Source: Streptomyces sp. NBC_00878 (lineage in GTDB: Bacteria > Actinomycetota > Actinomycetes > Streptomycetales > Streptomycetaceae). Taken from it: a stretch of DNA of 64,000 bases. The DNA is taken from assembly GCF_026341515.1 (NCBI RefSeq), contig NZ_JAPEOK010000001.1:5084001-5148000 (forward strand). Direction: 5' to 3'. The translations under genes were made by a program, and so were the position numbers. How positions within the stretch are numbered: position 1 is the first letter of the stretch; every line of letters begins with the position of its first letter. This document shows, piece by piece, positions 48,672-59,122 of the stretch. Below the pieces are notes generated by a model that made no database searches, was not told the DNA's origin, and saw only the letters and a program-made list of their open reading frames with translations.

Positions 48672-49646
48672 ATGAAGACGAACGAACACGTGATTGAGGT
48701 CAACGATCTACGACGCGTGTACGGGGGACAGTTCGAGGCGGTCCGGGGGGTGTCCTTCGACGTCGGCCGCGGGGAGCTGTTCGCGCTGCTCGGGACGAAC
48801 GGCGCGGGCAAGACCTCCACCGTCGAACTGCTGGAGGGCCTCGCGCCGCCGGCCGGCGGACGGGTGCGCGTCCTCGGCCACGACCCGTACACCGAACGCG
48901 CCGCCGTGCGCCCACGCATCGGCGTCATGCTCCAGGAAGGCGGCTTCTCGTCCGAGCTGACGGTCGCGGAGACCGTACGGATGTGGGCGGGCTGCACGAG
49001 CGGGGCGCGGCCGGAGAGCGAGGCGCTGTCCATGGTCGGCATGGCGCGCCGGGCCGATGTGCGGGTGAAGCAGTTGTCCGGGGGCGAGAAACGGCGCCTG
49101 GACCTGGCATGCGCGACCCTCGGACGGCCCGAGGTGCTCTTCCTGGACGAGCCGACGACCGGACTCGACGTCGAAGGGCGCCAGGAGACCTGGGAGTTGG
49201 TGCGCCAACTGCGCGAGACGGGCACGACCGTGGTGCTGACCACGCACTACCTGGAGGAGGCGGAAGGGCTCGCCGACCGGCTCGCGATCCTGCACGCGGG
49301 GCGCATCGCGGTCGCCGGGACCCCGGCCGAGGTGACCGCCACCCAGCCGTCCCGGATCTCCTTCGAGCTGCCCGCCGGCTACTTCCCCGGCGACCTGCCG
49401 CCGCTCGCCTCGCTCGGGATCACCGACCACGAGCTCGACGGACGGCTGCTCCGGCTGCGTACGCACGAGTTGCAGCGGGCCGCCACCGGGCTCCTGACGT
49501 GGGCCGAGCGGGCCGGGGTCGAGCTGCGGAGGCTCGATGTGCGGTCGGGGTCGCTGGAGGAGGCGTTCCTGCGGATCGCCCGCGAGGTGTCGCTGTCGTC
49601 GGAGCAGGTTGCGGAGCAGATTTCGGAGAAGGAGGGCGTGGCATGA
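48672..49646 (+). CDS. ABC transporter ATPase (drug-resistance type, DrrA/NatA-like)
   Basis: 324 aa from ATG 48672. Walker A is G-T-N-G-A-G-K-T-S-T, signature L-S-G-G-E-K-R-R-L-D-L-A, Walker B V-L-F-L-D-E-P-T-T-G-L-D, and the switch is T-T-H-Y. The C-terminal extension (about 235-324) is typical of ABC-2 exporters. It overlaps the permease in ATGA and heads a four-gene unit with permease, kinase and response regulator. TGACA-TT-TGTCA at 48602-48613 upstream is a candidate operator. Confidence 0.93.
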   Translation: MKTNEHVIEVNDLRRVYGGQFEAVRGVSFDVGRGELFALLGTNGAGKTSTVELLEGLAPPAGGRVRVLGHDPYTERAAVRPRIGVMLQEGGFSSELTVAETVRMWAGCTSGARPESEALSMVGMARRADVRVKQLSGGEKRRLDLACATLGRPEVLFLDEPTTGLDVEGRQETWELVRQLRETGTTVVLTTHYLEEAEGLADRLAILHAGRIAVAGTPAEVTATQPSRISFELPAGYFPGDLPPLASLGITDHELDGRLLRLRTHELQRAATGLLTWAERAGVELRRLDVRSGSLEEAFLRIAREVSLSSEQVAEQISEKEGVA

Positions 49647-50449
49647 GCGCGGAGACTGTGACCAAGGCCGCACCCGTGGGGGCGACGGTGACCGCGGCGG
49701 GGCGGATGACGGCTCTCGCGCGGGCCGAGCTGACGCTGCTCGGACGCACCAGGGCCACGTTCTTCGCAGCCCTGTTCGTGCCGCTGATCATGCCGCTCAG
49801 CCTTCGTTCGGCGGTCGACGGGATGGATCTGAAGGGGGCGGGGCTCTCGGTCGGCTCGGTCATCCTGCCCTCCGCCATCGGCTTCTCCCTGCTCTTCGCC
49901 GTCTACAGTTCGCTGGTGAGCGTGTATGCCGCCCGGCGCGAGGAACTCGTGCTCAAGCGGCTGCGTACCGGGGAGCTGCGGGACAGGGAGATCCTGGCGG
50001 GTGCCGCTCTGCCATCGGTCCTCATCGGTCTGGTGCAGTGCGTGGTGCTGACGGTCGCCTGCATGGCGCTCCTCGACGTGGGGGCGCCCGAGGCACCCCA
50101 TCTCGCCCTGCTGGGGCTCCTGTTGGGGCTCGCGATGTGGCCGGCGCTGGCCGCGGTCGTCGCCAGTTTCAGCCGGAGCGTGGAGGGCGCCCAGGTCGCC
50201 GCGATGCCGTTGCTGCTCGTGTCGATGATGGGCTCCGGCACCTTCATACCGTTCGAGCTCATGCCCGACCGGATCGCCACCGTCTGCGAACTGCTGCCGC
50301 TGTCCCCGGTGATCACGCTCATACGCGGCGGCTGGACCGGGGACCTCTCCGGCTACGAGGCCCTGGGTGCCATCGCCACGGCGGTGGCCTGGACCGTCAT
50401 CGCGGTGTTTGCTGTACGGCGGTGGTTCCGCTGGGAACCGCGGCGCTGA
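49643..50449 (+). CDS. ABC-2 type transporter permease
   Basis: 268 aa from ATG 49643, with about six membrane helices. The first follows A-R-A-E-L-T-L-L-G-R-T-R, and the later conserved region is S-R-S-V-E-G-A-Q with G-T-F-I-P-F-E-L-M-P. It partners the ATPase just upstream. ABC-2/DesK-DesR-like units are often detox or membrane-stress modules whose two-component system controls the transporter; that is inference here. Confidence 0.9.
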   Translation: MSAETVTKAAPVGATVTAAGRMTALARAELTLLGRTRATFFAALFVPLIMPLSLRSAVDGMDLKGAGLSVGSVILPSAIGFSLLFAVYSSLVSVYAARREELVLKRLRTGELRDREILAGAALPSVLIGLVQCVVLTVACMALLDVGAPEAPHLALLGLLLGLAMWPALAAVVASFSRSVEGAQVAAMPLLLVSMMGSGTFIPFELMPDRIATVCELLPLSPVITLIRGGWTGDLSGYEALGAIATAVAWTVIAVFAVRRWFRWEPRR

Positions 50450-50496
50450 GACGGCCGCGCGGCACGACCGGAAGACGGAGAAAGACGGAGGCGGAT

Positions 50497-51798
50497 ATGC
50501 GCAGGCCGGGGGTCTGGTGGCGGGCGAAGAGCACGCCGGCCAAGGTCGAGACGTACACGCGTTGGTCCTTCTACACCTTCCCGGTGGTCGAGGTGGCCGC
50601 GATCGGGCTGCCGACCTTCGCGGAGCTGGGGATGCCGCTCGCCCTCTGGCTGTTCCTGCCGCTGTGCGGGCACGCGCTGGTGGGCGTGCGCCTCGCCGCC
50701 CGGTCGCTCGACTGGGTGGGGGGCAGCCGCGCGCAGCCCGTACGTCTGGTCTGGGTACTCGGCGCCGTCACCGCGCTGCTCGGGATCACCGCGCTCGCCG
50801 TCCAGCAGCACGGTCCGGTCGGCGCGGACGCCGAGGGCGCGGCAGGCGGGTTCTTCATCGTGGTGCTGACCTTCGGCGTCGGCAACATGGCCCTCGGGAT
50901 GCGCAGCCGACGGCGCGTACTGGCGCTCGTGTGCGGCTGCACCGCGAGTACCGCGGCCGTGTCGGTCGCGCTCGGGATGCGGCCGTCAAGCGCGCTGGGC
51001 ATGGCGGCCGCGGTGCTGATCGCCGGCGGATTCATCGCCTTCACCTCCGTCTTCTCGGTGTGGCTGCTGAAAGCCGTGCTCGAACTCGACGCGGCCCGCG
51101 AGACCCGTACCCGCCTCGCCGTCGCCGAGGAGCGGCTGCGGTTCGGCCGCGATCTGCACGACGTGATGGGGCGCAACCTCGCGGTGATCGCCCTGAAGAG
51201 CGAGCTCGCCGTCCAGCTCGCGCGACGTGAACGGCCCGAGGCCGTGGACCAGATGATCGAGGTGCAGCGGATCGCCCACGAGTCGCAGAAGGAGGTCCGC
51301 GCGGTCGTACGCGGCTATCGCGAGGCCGACCTCGGCGCCGAACTCTCCGGCGCGCAGGGCGTGTTGACCGCGGCCGGGTTCGACTGCACGGTGACCGGCT
51401 CCCCCGCGGGCCTGCCCTCGGCGGTGCAGTCCGCGCTGGGCTGGGTCGTACGGGAGGCGACCACGAACGTGCTGCGGCACGGGGACGCGGGGTACTGCCG
51501 TGTGTCACTGCGGGTGGAGGGGACCCGCGTGGTCCTGACCGTGGAGAACGACGGAGTGGAGAGGGACAGGGTGCCGGTCACGCCCACCAGCAAGGGGTCC
51601 GGCCTCGCCGGGCTGCGGGAGCGGTTGTCGGCGGTGGACGGAACGCTGGAGGCGGGGCCGGTCGACGGTGACCGGTTCCGGGTGGTGGCCGAGGTTCCAC
51701 TGCCTCCGGCGGCCACCGCCTCATCGTCCTCGTCACCGCCACTGTCCTCTTTCCCGTCTCCCGCCCCGCGCCCCGTGAACGAAGAGGTCGCCCCATGA
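50497..51798 (+). CDS. Sensor histidine kinase (DesK-like)
   Basis: 433 aa from ATG 50497 with GGAGGCGG upstream. About five TM helices lie between residues 25 and 190, then HisKA_3 with F-G-R-D-L-H-D-V-M-G-R-N-L and HATPase_c with V-R-E-A-T-T-N-V-L-R-H and S-G-L-A-G-L-R-E-R. The Ser/Pro-rich tail overlaps the regulator start by 4 bp. Signal unknown; membrane state or the ABC substrate are plausible. Confidence 0.93.
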   Translation: MRRPGVWWRAKSTPAKVETYTRWSFYTFPVVEVAAIGLPTFAELGMPLALWLFLPLCGHALVGVRLAARSLDWVGGSRAQPVRLVWVLGAVTALLGITALAVQQHGPVGADAEGAAGGFFIVVLTFGVGNMALGMRSRRRVLALVCGCTASTAAVSVALGMRPSSALGMAAAVLIAGGFIAFTSVFSVWLLKAVLELDAARETRTRLAVAEERLRFGRDLHDVMGRNLAVIALKSELAVQLARRERPEAVDQMIEVQRIAHESQKEVRAVVRGYREADLGAELSGAQGVLTAAGFDCTVTGSPAGLPSAVQSALGWVVREATTNVLRHGDAGYCRVSLRVEGTRVVLTVENDGVERDRVPVTPTSKGSGLAGLRERLSAVDGTLEAGPVDGDRFRVVAEVPLPPAATASSSSSPPLSSFPSPAPRPVNEEVAP

Positions 51799-52415
51799 CA
51801 CCCGTACGACCCATCCGGCTGCTGCTCGCCGACGACGAGCACCTCATCCGGGGGGCGCTCGTCGCGCTGCTGGGTCTCGAGGAGGACCTGCTCATCGTGG
51901 CGGAGGCGGCCGGCGGGCCCGAGGCGCTGGCGATGGCCAGGGCCCACGAACCCGACGTGGCGGTACTGGATCTGCAGATGCCCGGGGCGGACGGTGTGAG
52001 GGTGGCCACATCGCTGCGGGCCGAACTGCCCGCGTGCCGGGTGCTGATCGTGACGAGCCATGGGCGGCCGGGGCATCTGAAGCGGGCGCTTGCGGCGGGT
52101 GTGCGCGGATTCGTCCCGAAGACTGTCAGCGCGCAGCGGCTCGCGGAGATCATCCGTACCGTCCATGCCGGAAACCGTTACGTCGACCCGGAGTTGGCCG
52201 CCGACGCGATCTCCGCCGGGGACTCGCCGCTGACCGCGCGCGAGGCGGAGGTGCTGGAGCTGGCCGCCGACGGGGCGCCCGTCGCGGAGATCGCGGAGCG
52301 GGCCGCACTGTCGCAGGGGACGGTACGGAACTATCTGTCGTCGGCCGTCTCCAAGCTCGGGGTCGAGAACCGTCACTCGGCGGTGCGTCTCGCGCGGGAG
52401 CGAGGTTGGGTATAG
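51795..52415 (+). CDS. LuxR/DesR-type response regulator
   Basis: 206 aa from ATG 51795 (ATGA overlap). Receiver: L-L-A-D-D-E-H, phospho-Asp in V-A-V-L-D-L-Q-M-P-G, Lys in F-V-P-K-T. HTH: L-T-A-R-E-A-E-V-L-E-L, then A-E-I-A-E-R-A-A-L-S-Q-G-T-V-R-N-Y-L. It ends 23 bp before the second tRNA-Gly. It likely controls the ABC genes of the same operon. Confidence 0.94.
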   Translation: MTPVRPIRLLLADDEHLIRGALVALLGLEEDLLIVAEAAGGPEALAMARAHEPDVAVLDLQMPGADGVRVATSLRAELPACRVLIVTSHGRPGHLKRALAAGVRGFVPKTVSAQRLAEIIRTVHAGNRYVDPELAADAISAGDSPLTAREAEVLELAADGAPVAEIAERAALSQGTVRNYLSSAVSKLGVENRHSAVRLARERGWV

Positions 52416-52438
52416 TTGCTCTCGCGCCACGGCGCAGT

Positions 52439-52511
52439 GCGGACGTAGCTCAGTTGGTAGAGCGCAACCTTGCCAAGGTTGAGGTCGCCAGTTCGAACCT
52501 GGTCGTCCGCT
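52439..52511 (+). tRNA. tRNA-Gly (GCC), second copy
   Basis: 73 nt, identical to 48377-48449 but without encoded CCA (TCA follows). Anticodon loop TTGCCAA. Terminator follows 10 nt later. Confidence 0.97.
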
Positions 52512-52521
52512 CAGCACGAGA

Positions 52522-52550
52522 AAGCCCCCGGTCATCGCGACCGGGGGCTT
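52522..52550. terminator. Terminator between tRNA-Gly and purC
   Basis: 12-bp stem AAGCCCCCGGTC/GACCGGGGGCTT with loop ATCGC, followed by CTTCTT. It lies between convergent units and could serve both. Confidence 0.9.
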
Positions 52551-52571
52551 CTTCATGCTCAGCGTGGGCGC

Positions 52572-53471
52572 TCAGCTCCAGGTGGTGCCCGTCAGGCGGT
52601 CGTACGCCTCCACGTACTTGGCGCGGGTCGCGTCCACGACCTGCTGGGGCAGGGCGGGCGGCGGGCGCTCGCTCTTGCGGTCCCAGCCGGACTCGGCGGA
52701 GGTCAGCCAGTCGCGGACGAACTGTTTGTCGAACGATGGCTGCGGGCGGCCCGGCTCCCACTGGTCGGCGGGCCAGAAACGGGAGGAGTCCGGGGTGAGC
52801 ACCTCGTCGGCGACGACGAGCGTCTCGCCGTCGAAGCCGAACTCGAACTTCGTGTCCGCGAGGATGATCCCGCGCTCGCGCGCGATGTCCCGGCCCCGGC
52901 CGTAGACGGCGAGCGTCGCCTGGCGCAGCTGGGCCGCGGTGTCCGCGCCGACCTGGCGGGCGACCTCCTCGTACGAGACGTTCTCGTCGTGCTCGCCGAC
53001 GGCGGCCTTGGTGGCCGGGGTGAAGATCGCGGCGGGCAGCTCCGAGCCGTCGGACAGGCCCTCGGGGAGGGCGAGACCGCAGACGGTACGGGTCTGGTTG
53101 TACTCGGCGAGACCGGAGCCGGTGAGGTAGCCGCGGGCCACGCACTCGACCGGGGCCATGCGGAGCGACGTGCAGACCATGGTGCGGCCCGCCCAGTCGG
53201 CGGGGGCGCCGGGCGGGAGTTCGGTGCCGAGGACGTGGTTCGGCAGCAGGTCGGCGATCTGGTCGAACCACCAGAGCGAGAGCTGCGTCAGGACACGGCC
53301 CTTGTCGGGGATCTCCGTGGGCAGCACCCAGTCGAACGCGGAGATGCGGTCGCTGGCGACCATCACGAGGTCGCCCGCCTCGTTCTGGTACAGGTCGCGC
53401 ACCTTGCCGGTGTGCAGATGCACCAGACCCGGCACCTCGACGGGCTCGGGCTTTTCTACGAATCCGGACAC
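52572..53471 (-). CDS. purC: SAICAR synthase
   Basis: 299 aa from GTG 53471. Motifs of PurC are G-K-V-R-D-L-Y, S-D-R-I-S-A-F-D, R-G-Y-L-T-G-S-G, and L-A-D-T-K-F-E-F-G with Glu/Lys ligands for ATP-Mg. It ligates aspartate to CAIR. Monocistronic by spacing (148 bp upstream gap to the next same-strand gene). Confidence 0.97.
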   Translation of the reverse strand: MSGFVEKPEPVEVPGLVHLHTGKVRDLYQNEAGDLVMVASDRISAFDWVLPTEIPDKGRVLTQLSLWWFDQIADLLPNHVLGTELPPGAPADWAGRTMVCTSLRMAPVECVARGYLTGSGLAEYNQTRTVCGLALPEGLSDGSELPAAIFTPATKAAVGEHDENVSYEEVARQVGADTAAQLRQATLAVYGRGRDIARERGIILADTKFEFGFDGETLVVADEVLTPDSSRFWPADQWEPGRPQPSFDKQFVRDWLTSAESGWDRKSERPPPALPQQVVDATRAKYVEAYDRLTGTTWS

Positions 53472-53619
53472 GGTTCCTCCCCGTCTTTCTGGCCAACTGG
53501 GTCGATTCTCCCGTACGGGAGGGACAGGGTCGGCCAGGGGCCGGGGGTGAAGGTCTTCCGCGAGCTCTCCACGGGCTCAGTTCTGAAGGTTTTCCACGGG
53601 CTCTACGGGCCCAACGGGC

Positions 53620-55152
53620 TCAGTCGCGTTTGCAGATGCGGTCCAGGAGGTTGGCCGTGGCGCGCTGGACGCGGGTGTCGACGTGGCCCGGGCGGTCCAG
53701 GGCAGGGGACCAGGCGAAGGTGCCGGACGCGAAGACGAGGGCACCGGACGGGGCGCGGTACACGGACGTCTCCTGGTGGCGGATGGCTCCCTCCGTGTCC
53801 CGGTACGGGGAGTGGGAGAGGAGCATGCGGCCCTGGTGCTCGGGGAGCGCGACGCGCGGGAAGTAGCGGTCGGCCTCACCGGCGACCATGCCTTCCAGTT
53901 CGTCGCCCTCGTGGGCGCCGGTCGCCTCCCACAGCCAGTGGTCGGCGTTGCGGACGACCAGGGGGTGGGCCTCGGGGACCCGCCCCGCGTACTGGACGCC
54001 CAGGATCTCCTGCTCGGGGCGGTCGACCTCGCGCCACAGTACGGGCTTGCCGGGGCCCCGGCGTTTGCGGCAGGTGAGCAGGCGGTCGGGGACGCCGGAC
54101 GGGGACGGGCCCAACTCCGCCTGCCAGTACATGGTGTTGGCGGAGAGGAAGACGAGGGACGTGCCGTGCTCACGGGCGATCTCCACGGTCCGGCGCATGG
54201 TCGTCGACCAGTACTCGTCGTGGCCCGGGAAGACCAGACCGCGGTAGCGGGTGGGATCGACGCGGCCGGCGTGCAGGTCGCGGGCGTCTGCGTACGCGAG
54301 GTCGTAGCCGTAGCGCTCGGCCCAGCGGATGAAGTCGTAGGCGTGGCCCACGTGGAGGGGGAGGCCCGCGCCCGCGAACGGCCGGTCGAACGACACCGTC
54401 GTGGCGGCGTCGGCCTCGCCGAGCAGCCGGCCGTGCTCGTCCCACGCGTGGTACAGGCTCGCGCCCGTGCGCCCGTCCTCCGGATAGAGGTTGTACGCCT
54501 GCCAGGTGATGTCCGGGAGGAGGAGCAGCAGGTCGGCGGGGTGGTTGTCGCGGACCGTGAACGGGATGTGGGAGCGGTAGCCGTCGTCGGTGGTGAGCAC
54601 GGCCACGTACGCGCCGACGCTCCAGTAGCTCGGGATCTGCAGCCGCCAGGAGAGCCACCAGTGGTGGCAGGAGACCGTACGGTCCGCGGCGAGCGGGGGC
54701 GGCTGCACGATGCCGGCGAGCCGCGGGCTGGTGGTGATCTTGCTGGCGCCGTCGCCTCCGTAGTGGCCGATGCGGTAGATGTCCACGCTGAAGCGCTGCG
54801 GCGGGTCGACCGTGATGTGGAAGTCGATGGCGTCGCCGGGGGCGGCCGCGCCGGTGGAGGCGAAGCCCTTGATCTGCCGGCGGACGTCGTCCGCCGTGCG
54901 GGGGTCGCCGGCGGTCTGGCGCGGGGTGGGGAGGTGCGGGCCGGTGGTTCGGTGGGGGTCGCGGTAGCGGTTGCCGGGGGAGGTCGCGCCGGGGGGTGGG
55001 GCGTGGTCCACGTACCACGGGACGACGTGGCCGGTGTCGTCGAAGTAGTGCTCGCTGCCGCGCAGCCACGGAACGGGGCCCTGTCCGAAGGGGTCGGTGA
55101 CGGCATGCGCCAGCGCTCCCGACTCCCACCGGCGAATCTGCTCCGACCCCAT
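53620..55152 (-). CDS. N,N-dimethylformamidase beta-subunit-like protein
   Basis: 510 aa from ATG 55152. It resembles the DMFase large-subunit C-terminal family: H-P-A-D-L-L-L-L-L-P-D-I-T-W-Q-A-Y-N-x-Y region, F-D-R-P-F, then F-P-G-H-D-E-Y-W-S, F-L-S-A-N-T-M-Y-W-Q, and D-R-P-E-Q-E-I-L-G. I see no signal peptide. True DMFases have a small partner subunit and iron ligands; no small subunit is adjacent, so the substrate is probably different. It is conserved, I believe, in this purC-purD interval of Streptomyces. Confidence 0.7.
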   Translation of the reverse strand: MGSEQIRRWESGALAHAVTDPFGQGPVPWLRGSEHYFDDTGHVVPWYVDHAPPPGATSPGNRYRDPHRTTGPHLPTPRQTAGDPRTADDVRRQIKGFASTGAAAPGDAIDFHITVDPPQRFSVDIYRIGHYGGDGASKITTSPRLAGIVQPPPLAADRTVSCHHWWLSWRLQIPSYWSVGAYVAVLTTDDGYRSHIPFTVRDNHPADLLLLLPDITWQAYNLYPEDGRTGASLYHAWDEHGRLLGEADAATTVSFDRPFAGAGLPLHVGHAYDFIRWAERYGYDLAYADARDLHAGRVDPTRYRGLVFPGHDEYWSTTMRRTVEIAREHGTSLVFLSANTMYWQAELGPSPSGVPDRLLTCRKRRGPGKPVLWREVDRPEQEILGVQYAGRVPEAHPLVVRNADHWLWEATGAHEGDELEGMVAGEADRYFPRVALPEHQGRMLLSHSPYRDTEGAIRHQETSVYRAPSGALVFASGTFAWSPALDRPGHVDTRVQRATANLLDRICKRD

Positions 55153-55344
55153 ACCGCGTCCCCTCCCTCGTGCCCCCGTCAGCCCGTGCAAGCCCCTGCC
55201 ATGTCACCGACCGGCCCCCCAGCACATCACATTCAGCACGCGCACGGTCACTGTTCGTCGCGAATTGGCGACAGGTGCCTCCGGCGGTTGGGCGGGGGAG
55301 GTTGAAGGGGGCTTGGGTTGGGGGGGTGCGTGCGGGTTGTTCGT

Positions 55345-55420
55345 GGCTGGTCGCGCCCACGCGGCGGAGCCGCATATGTCACAGCCCCGCGCCCCTGGGA
55401 GGCGGCTGCGCCGCGCCTCC
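55345..55420. repeat. Dispersed repeat, TGGTCGCGCCCACGCGGCGG family
   Basis: Matches the 48034 copy over the shared core (about 50 bp, CGCACATGTC becoming CGCATATGTC) and then extends with its own GGGAGGCGGC/GCGCCTCCC hairpin. Confidence 0.8.
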
Positions 55421-55505
55421 CAGCGAGCCCGGCCTCCCGGCCAAGCCAGCACGCGCCTCCCAGCCGGTCCGCATCACGGAGTCCGTCCGTGGCTTCCAGC
55501 CCGTC

Positions 55506-55544
55506 GTGGGGGTCCCCCGCTCTAGCGAAGCCGAGAGCGGGGGA
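55506..55544. repeat. Dispersed palindrome, AGCGAAGCCGAGAG family
   Basis: GTGGGGGTCCCCCGCTCTAG then CGAAGCCGAGAGCGGGGGAG; second copy of the element at 34193-34232, differing at a few positions that keep the pairing. Confidence 0.8.
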
Positions 55545-55675
55545 GTTTGAGGACGAGGCCGTTCAGGCTGGCAGCGGGGGTCTGGGGGCGGCAGCCCCCA
55601 GAAAGGGATGGGAATGGGTAGGGGCCGACGGGGGCGAAAGCGGGTTGGCCGTCGGCCGAGGCCGCGGCCGCGGCC

Positions 55676-57547
55676 TCAGACCAGCCGGACCGGTTTCTCC
55701 GGGCGTATGCCCAGGTGGAGGAGCCACGTTCGGAGAGGACCCGCGTCGCCCTCCTCGATCAGGCTCAGGACCCGCGGCCCCAGATCCACGGACCGCTCAC
55801 CGTTGATGAGCAGCGACGGCCCGTCGAGCCAGTCGAGCCCCGGCGCAGCCCCAGCCGTGTCCATCGCCGCACAACAGACCATCGCCGTGACATGGTCGGC
55901 CAGCAGCTCCCGCCCCGTCCGAGGCGGTTGCAGCGGAAAGAGCGGCAACGAGCCGTCGTCCCAGAGAGCCATGTCGGGACCGACCTGCCCGGCGGCCCCG
56001 GAGGGTGCGGCAGGCTCGGCCGACACCGCGGCCTCCTCCCGCGCCACCTCCGCACTCAGCCCCGCCGCGAGCGCCGAACTCCGCTCGTTCTCCGGCCCGC
56101 CGTCTTCTTCCTCGTACGCCGATTCCGCGTACGCCGACGCCTCACGCCTCTCCACGACCACCGGGTCATCAGGAACCCCAAGGTCACCAGAATCCCCAGA
56201 GTCACCCGGACCCCCCGCGCTGAGGTGATCCATCACCCGCGCCAAGGTCGGTCCCTCCGGATCCGAGGCCCCGGCCCCGGCGCCCGGGGAAGAACCCCCG
56301 GCCCGCGAGGACCGGCTCACGCCGAGTGCGTCCAGCACTCGATGCAACCGCGCCGCATCCGTACGCCACTTCCGGTCGACGACCTCGTCCGGATACTCGT
56401 CCCAGTCGACCGGAGCCCAGTCGGGCCCGGTCTCGGAGGGCCCGCCGTGGAAGAGGCGCGCGGCCAGCAGGGACGCCGCCTCGTCGATCGCACCGGGCTC
56501 CTCAAGAAGGTCGCAGGCAGGTCGCTCGCCGAGCCGGGAGGCGAAGCCCTCGGCCAGGCGGTCACGCCGCGAGAGCTCGGTGAGCGCCGCGACCACGCCC
56601 GCGTCGAGCCGGGACGGCCAGCGCCCCATCCGCCAGGCGGGCAGCGCGACCCGCGTCAGCAGCCGGTCCCAGCCCGCGTACGCCAGGCCCACCTGCTCCT
56701 GGGCGACGATCCGCAGACCGTAATCCACAGCCTGTGCACGCTCCGCCGCCGCGGCGGCGACACCCCGCTCCATCTCGGCGGCATGCCCGCGACAACTGCG
56801 CAGCAGAAGCCGCGCCACCCAGCCGACTCCGCCGAGCACGGTCCGGGACAGCGGCCCGCGGGGCGCCGAGGTCACGGCCACCGCCGCGTCGAGCCCCCGG
56901 ACGAAACGCCGCGCCGCGGCTATGTCCGGGTGCGCCGACGGTCCCGTCCCGGCGACGACCGGCGCGAGGACGGCGCGCAGTTCGCCGACTCGCATCCACC
57001 ACAGGAAGGGCGAGCCGATGACGAGGACGGGCGCGGCCGGCGTACGACGGTGGGCCGAGGGCAGGCCCCGTACGCCCGGTACGCCCGCTATCTCGTCGCG
57101 GGACTCCGGTTTGGGCGGGCCGTGGGCGGGGTGGGTGCGGTCCTCCAGCCAGCTGTCGCAGTCCGGGGTGAGCGCTATCGCGGAGGGCGCGGGCACTTCG
57201 AGGCGGTCGGCCAGGTCCCGCACCATGCGGTAGAGATCGGGCGCCGATTCCTCGGCGATCGTGACCGTGGGGCTCACGGCGGGCCGGGAGCGGGCGACGA
57301 CCAGCGCGATGCCCGCCGCGGAGAGGAGCACGAACAGGGCGAACCCGGTCACGATCCAGCGCGTGACGGCCCAGCCAGGGCCGTCGATGTGGCCCGTCGA
57401 CCCGCCGACGAGCAGCACGACGGCGACGGCCGCGGGCAGCAGTGCGACGGCCAGCGCCCGGCTGCGGACCCGCAGCACGGCGAGAGCCCGTGAGCGCGCG
57501 GCCTGCGCGCCCACCTCCACACCCATACCGGACACGACCGGTGTCAC
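55676..57547 (-). CDS. Large membrane-anchored protein, possibly a degenerate M48-like peptidase
   Basis: 623 aa from GTG 57547 (ATG 57526 possible). Two TM helices lie at about 33-50 and 63-85, then a domain whose order recalls M48 peptidases: R-D-L-A-D-R-L-E-V-P-A-P, A-P-V-L-V-I-G-S-P-F-L, E-L-R-A-V-L-A-P. At the place where H-E-x-x-H should be the sequence is A-P-V-V-A, so the zinc site is gone. A hydrophilic acidic/Ser-rich region (about 400-500) follows, then a conserved-looking C-terminal domain with G-R-E-L-L-A-D-H-V-T-A-M. Unknown role; I recall a hypothetical gene here next to purD in related genomes. Confidence 0.65.
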   Translation of the reverse strand: MTPVVSGMGVEVGAQAARSRALAVLRVRSRALAVALLPAAVAVVLLVGGSTGHIDGPGWAVTRWIVTGFALFVLLSAAGIALVVARSRPAVSPTVTIAEESAPDLYRMVRDLADRLEVPAPSAIALTPDCDSWLEDRTHPAHGPPKPESRDEIAGVPGVRGLPSAHRRTPAAPVLVIGSPFLWWMRVGELRAVLAPVVAGTGPSAHPDIAAARRFVRGLDAAVAVTSAPRGPLSRTVLGGVGWVARLLLRSCRGHAAEMERGVAAAAAERAQAVDYGLRIVAQEQVGLAYAGWDRLLTRVALPAWRMGRWPSRLDAGVVAALTELSRRDRLAEGFASRLGERPACDLLEEPGAIDEAASLLAARLFHGGPSETGPDWAPVDWDEYPDEVVDRKWRTDAARLHRVLDALGVSRSSRAGGSSPGAGAGASDPEGPTLARVMDHLSAGGPGDSGDSGDLGVPDDPVVVERREASAYAESAYEEEDGGPENERSSALAAGLSAEVAREEAAVSAEPAAPSGAAGQVGPDMALWDDGSLPLFPLQPPRTGRELLADHVTAMVCCAAMDTAGAAPGLDWLDGPSLLINGERSVDLGPRVLSLIEEGDAGPLRTWLLHLGIRPEKPVRLV

Positions 57548-57757
57548 CCCCTACTGCCCGCCCGGCGCGTGCATACCCAGCCACCGCCGACGAACGTCCA
57601 TGGCGTTGCTCACTCCCCCACTGTGGCACCCACGACTGACATCGCAATGCCGGTGGGCCAAGTGCCGGAACGCTTGCGCCGCACCCTAGTTGGGGCCCCG
57701 GCCCTCGTCAGCCGGATGGGGCATCGGTCACTCGATGGAATGGCTTTGGGTAGAGGT

Positions 57758-57811
57758 GGCTGACGAATGGGCCCCGGATCCAGTGCTGGATCCGGGGCCC
57801 ATTCGTCAGCC
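57758..57811 (-). terminator. Long perfect hairpin downstream of purD
   Basis: 25-bp perfect arms beginning GGCTGACGAATGGG, with loop GTGC. It lies 52 bp after the purD stop. No T-run. Confidence 0.88.
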
Positions 57812-57862
57812 AGAGTGGCCGCGTGTCGAACGTCGACGCAGGTGGACAGGCGTAACCATCGG

Positions 57863-59122
<1,260 letters not shown>

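Larger units (their letters stand above)
55153..55675. other. Intergenic region rich in dispersed repeats
   Basis: 523 bp, no gene supported. It holds a copy of the TGGTCGCGCCCACGCGGCGG repeat (55345-55420), a copy of the GGGGGTCCCCC/AGCGAAGCCGAGAG palindrome (55506-55544), and a G-rich low-complexity stretch (about 55260-55330). Confidence 0.6.
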
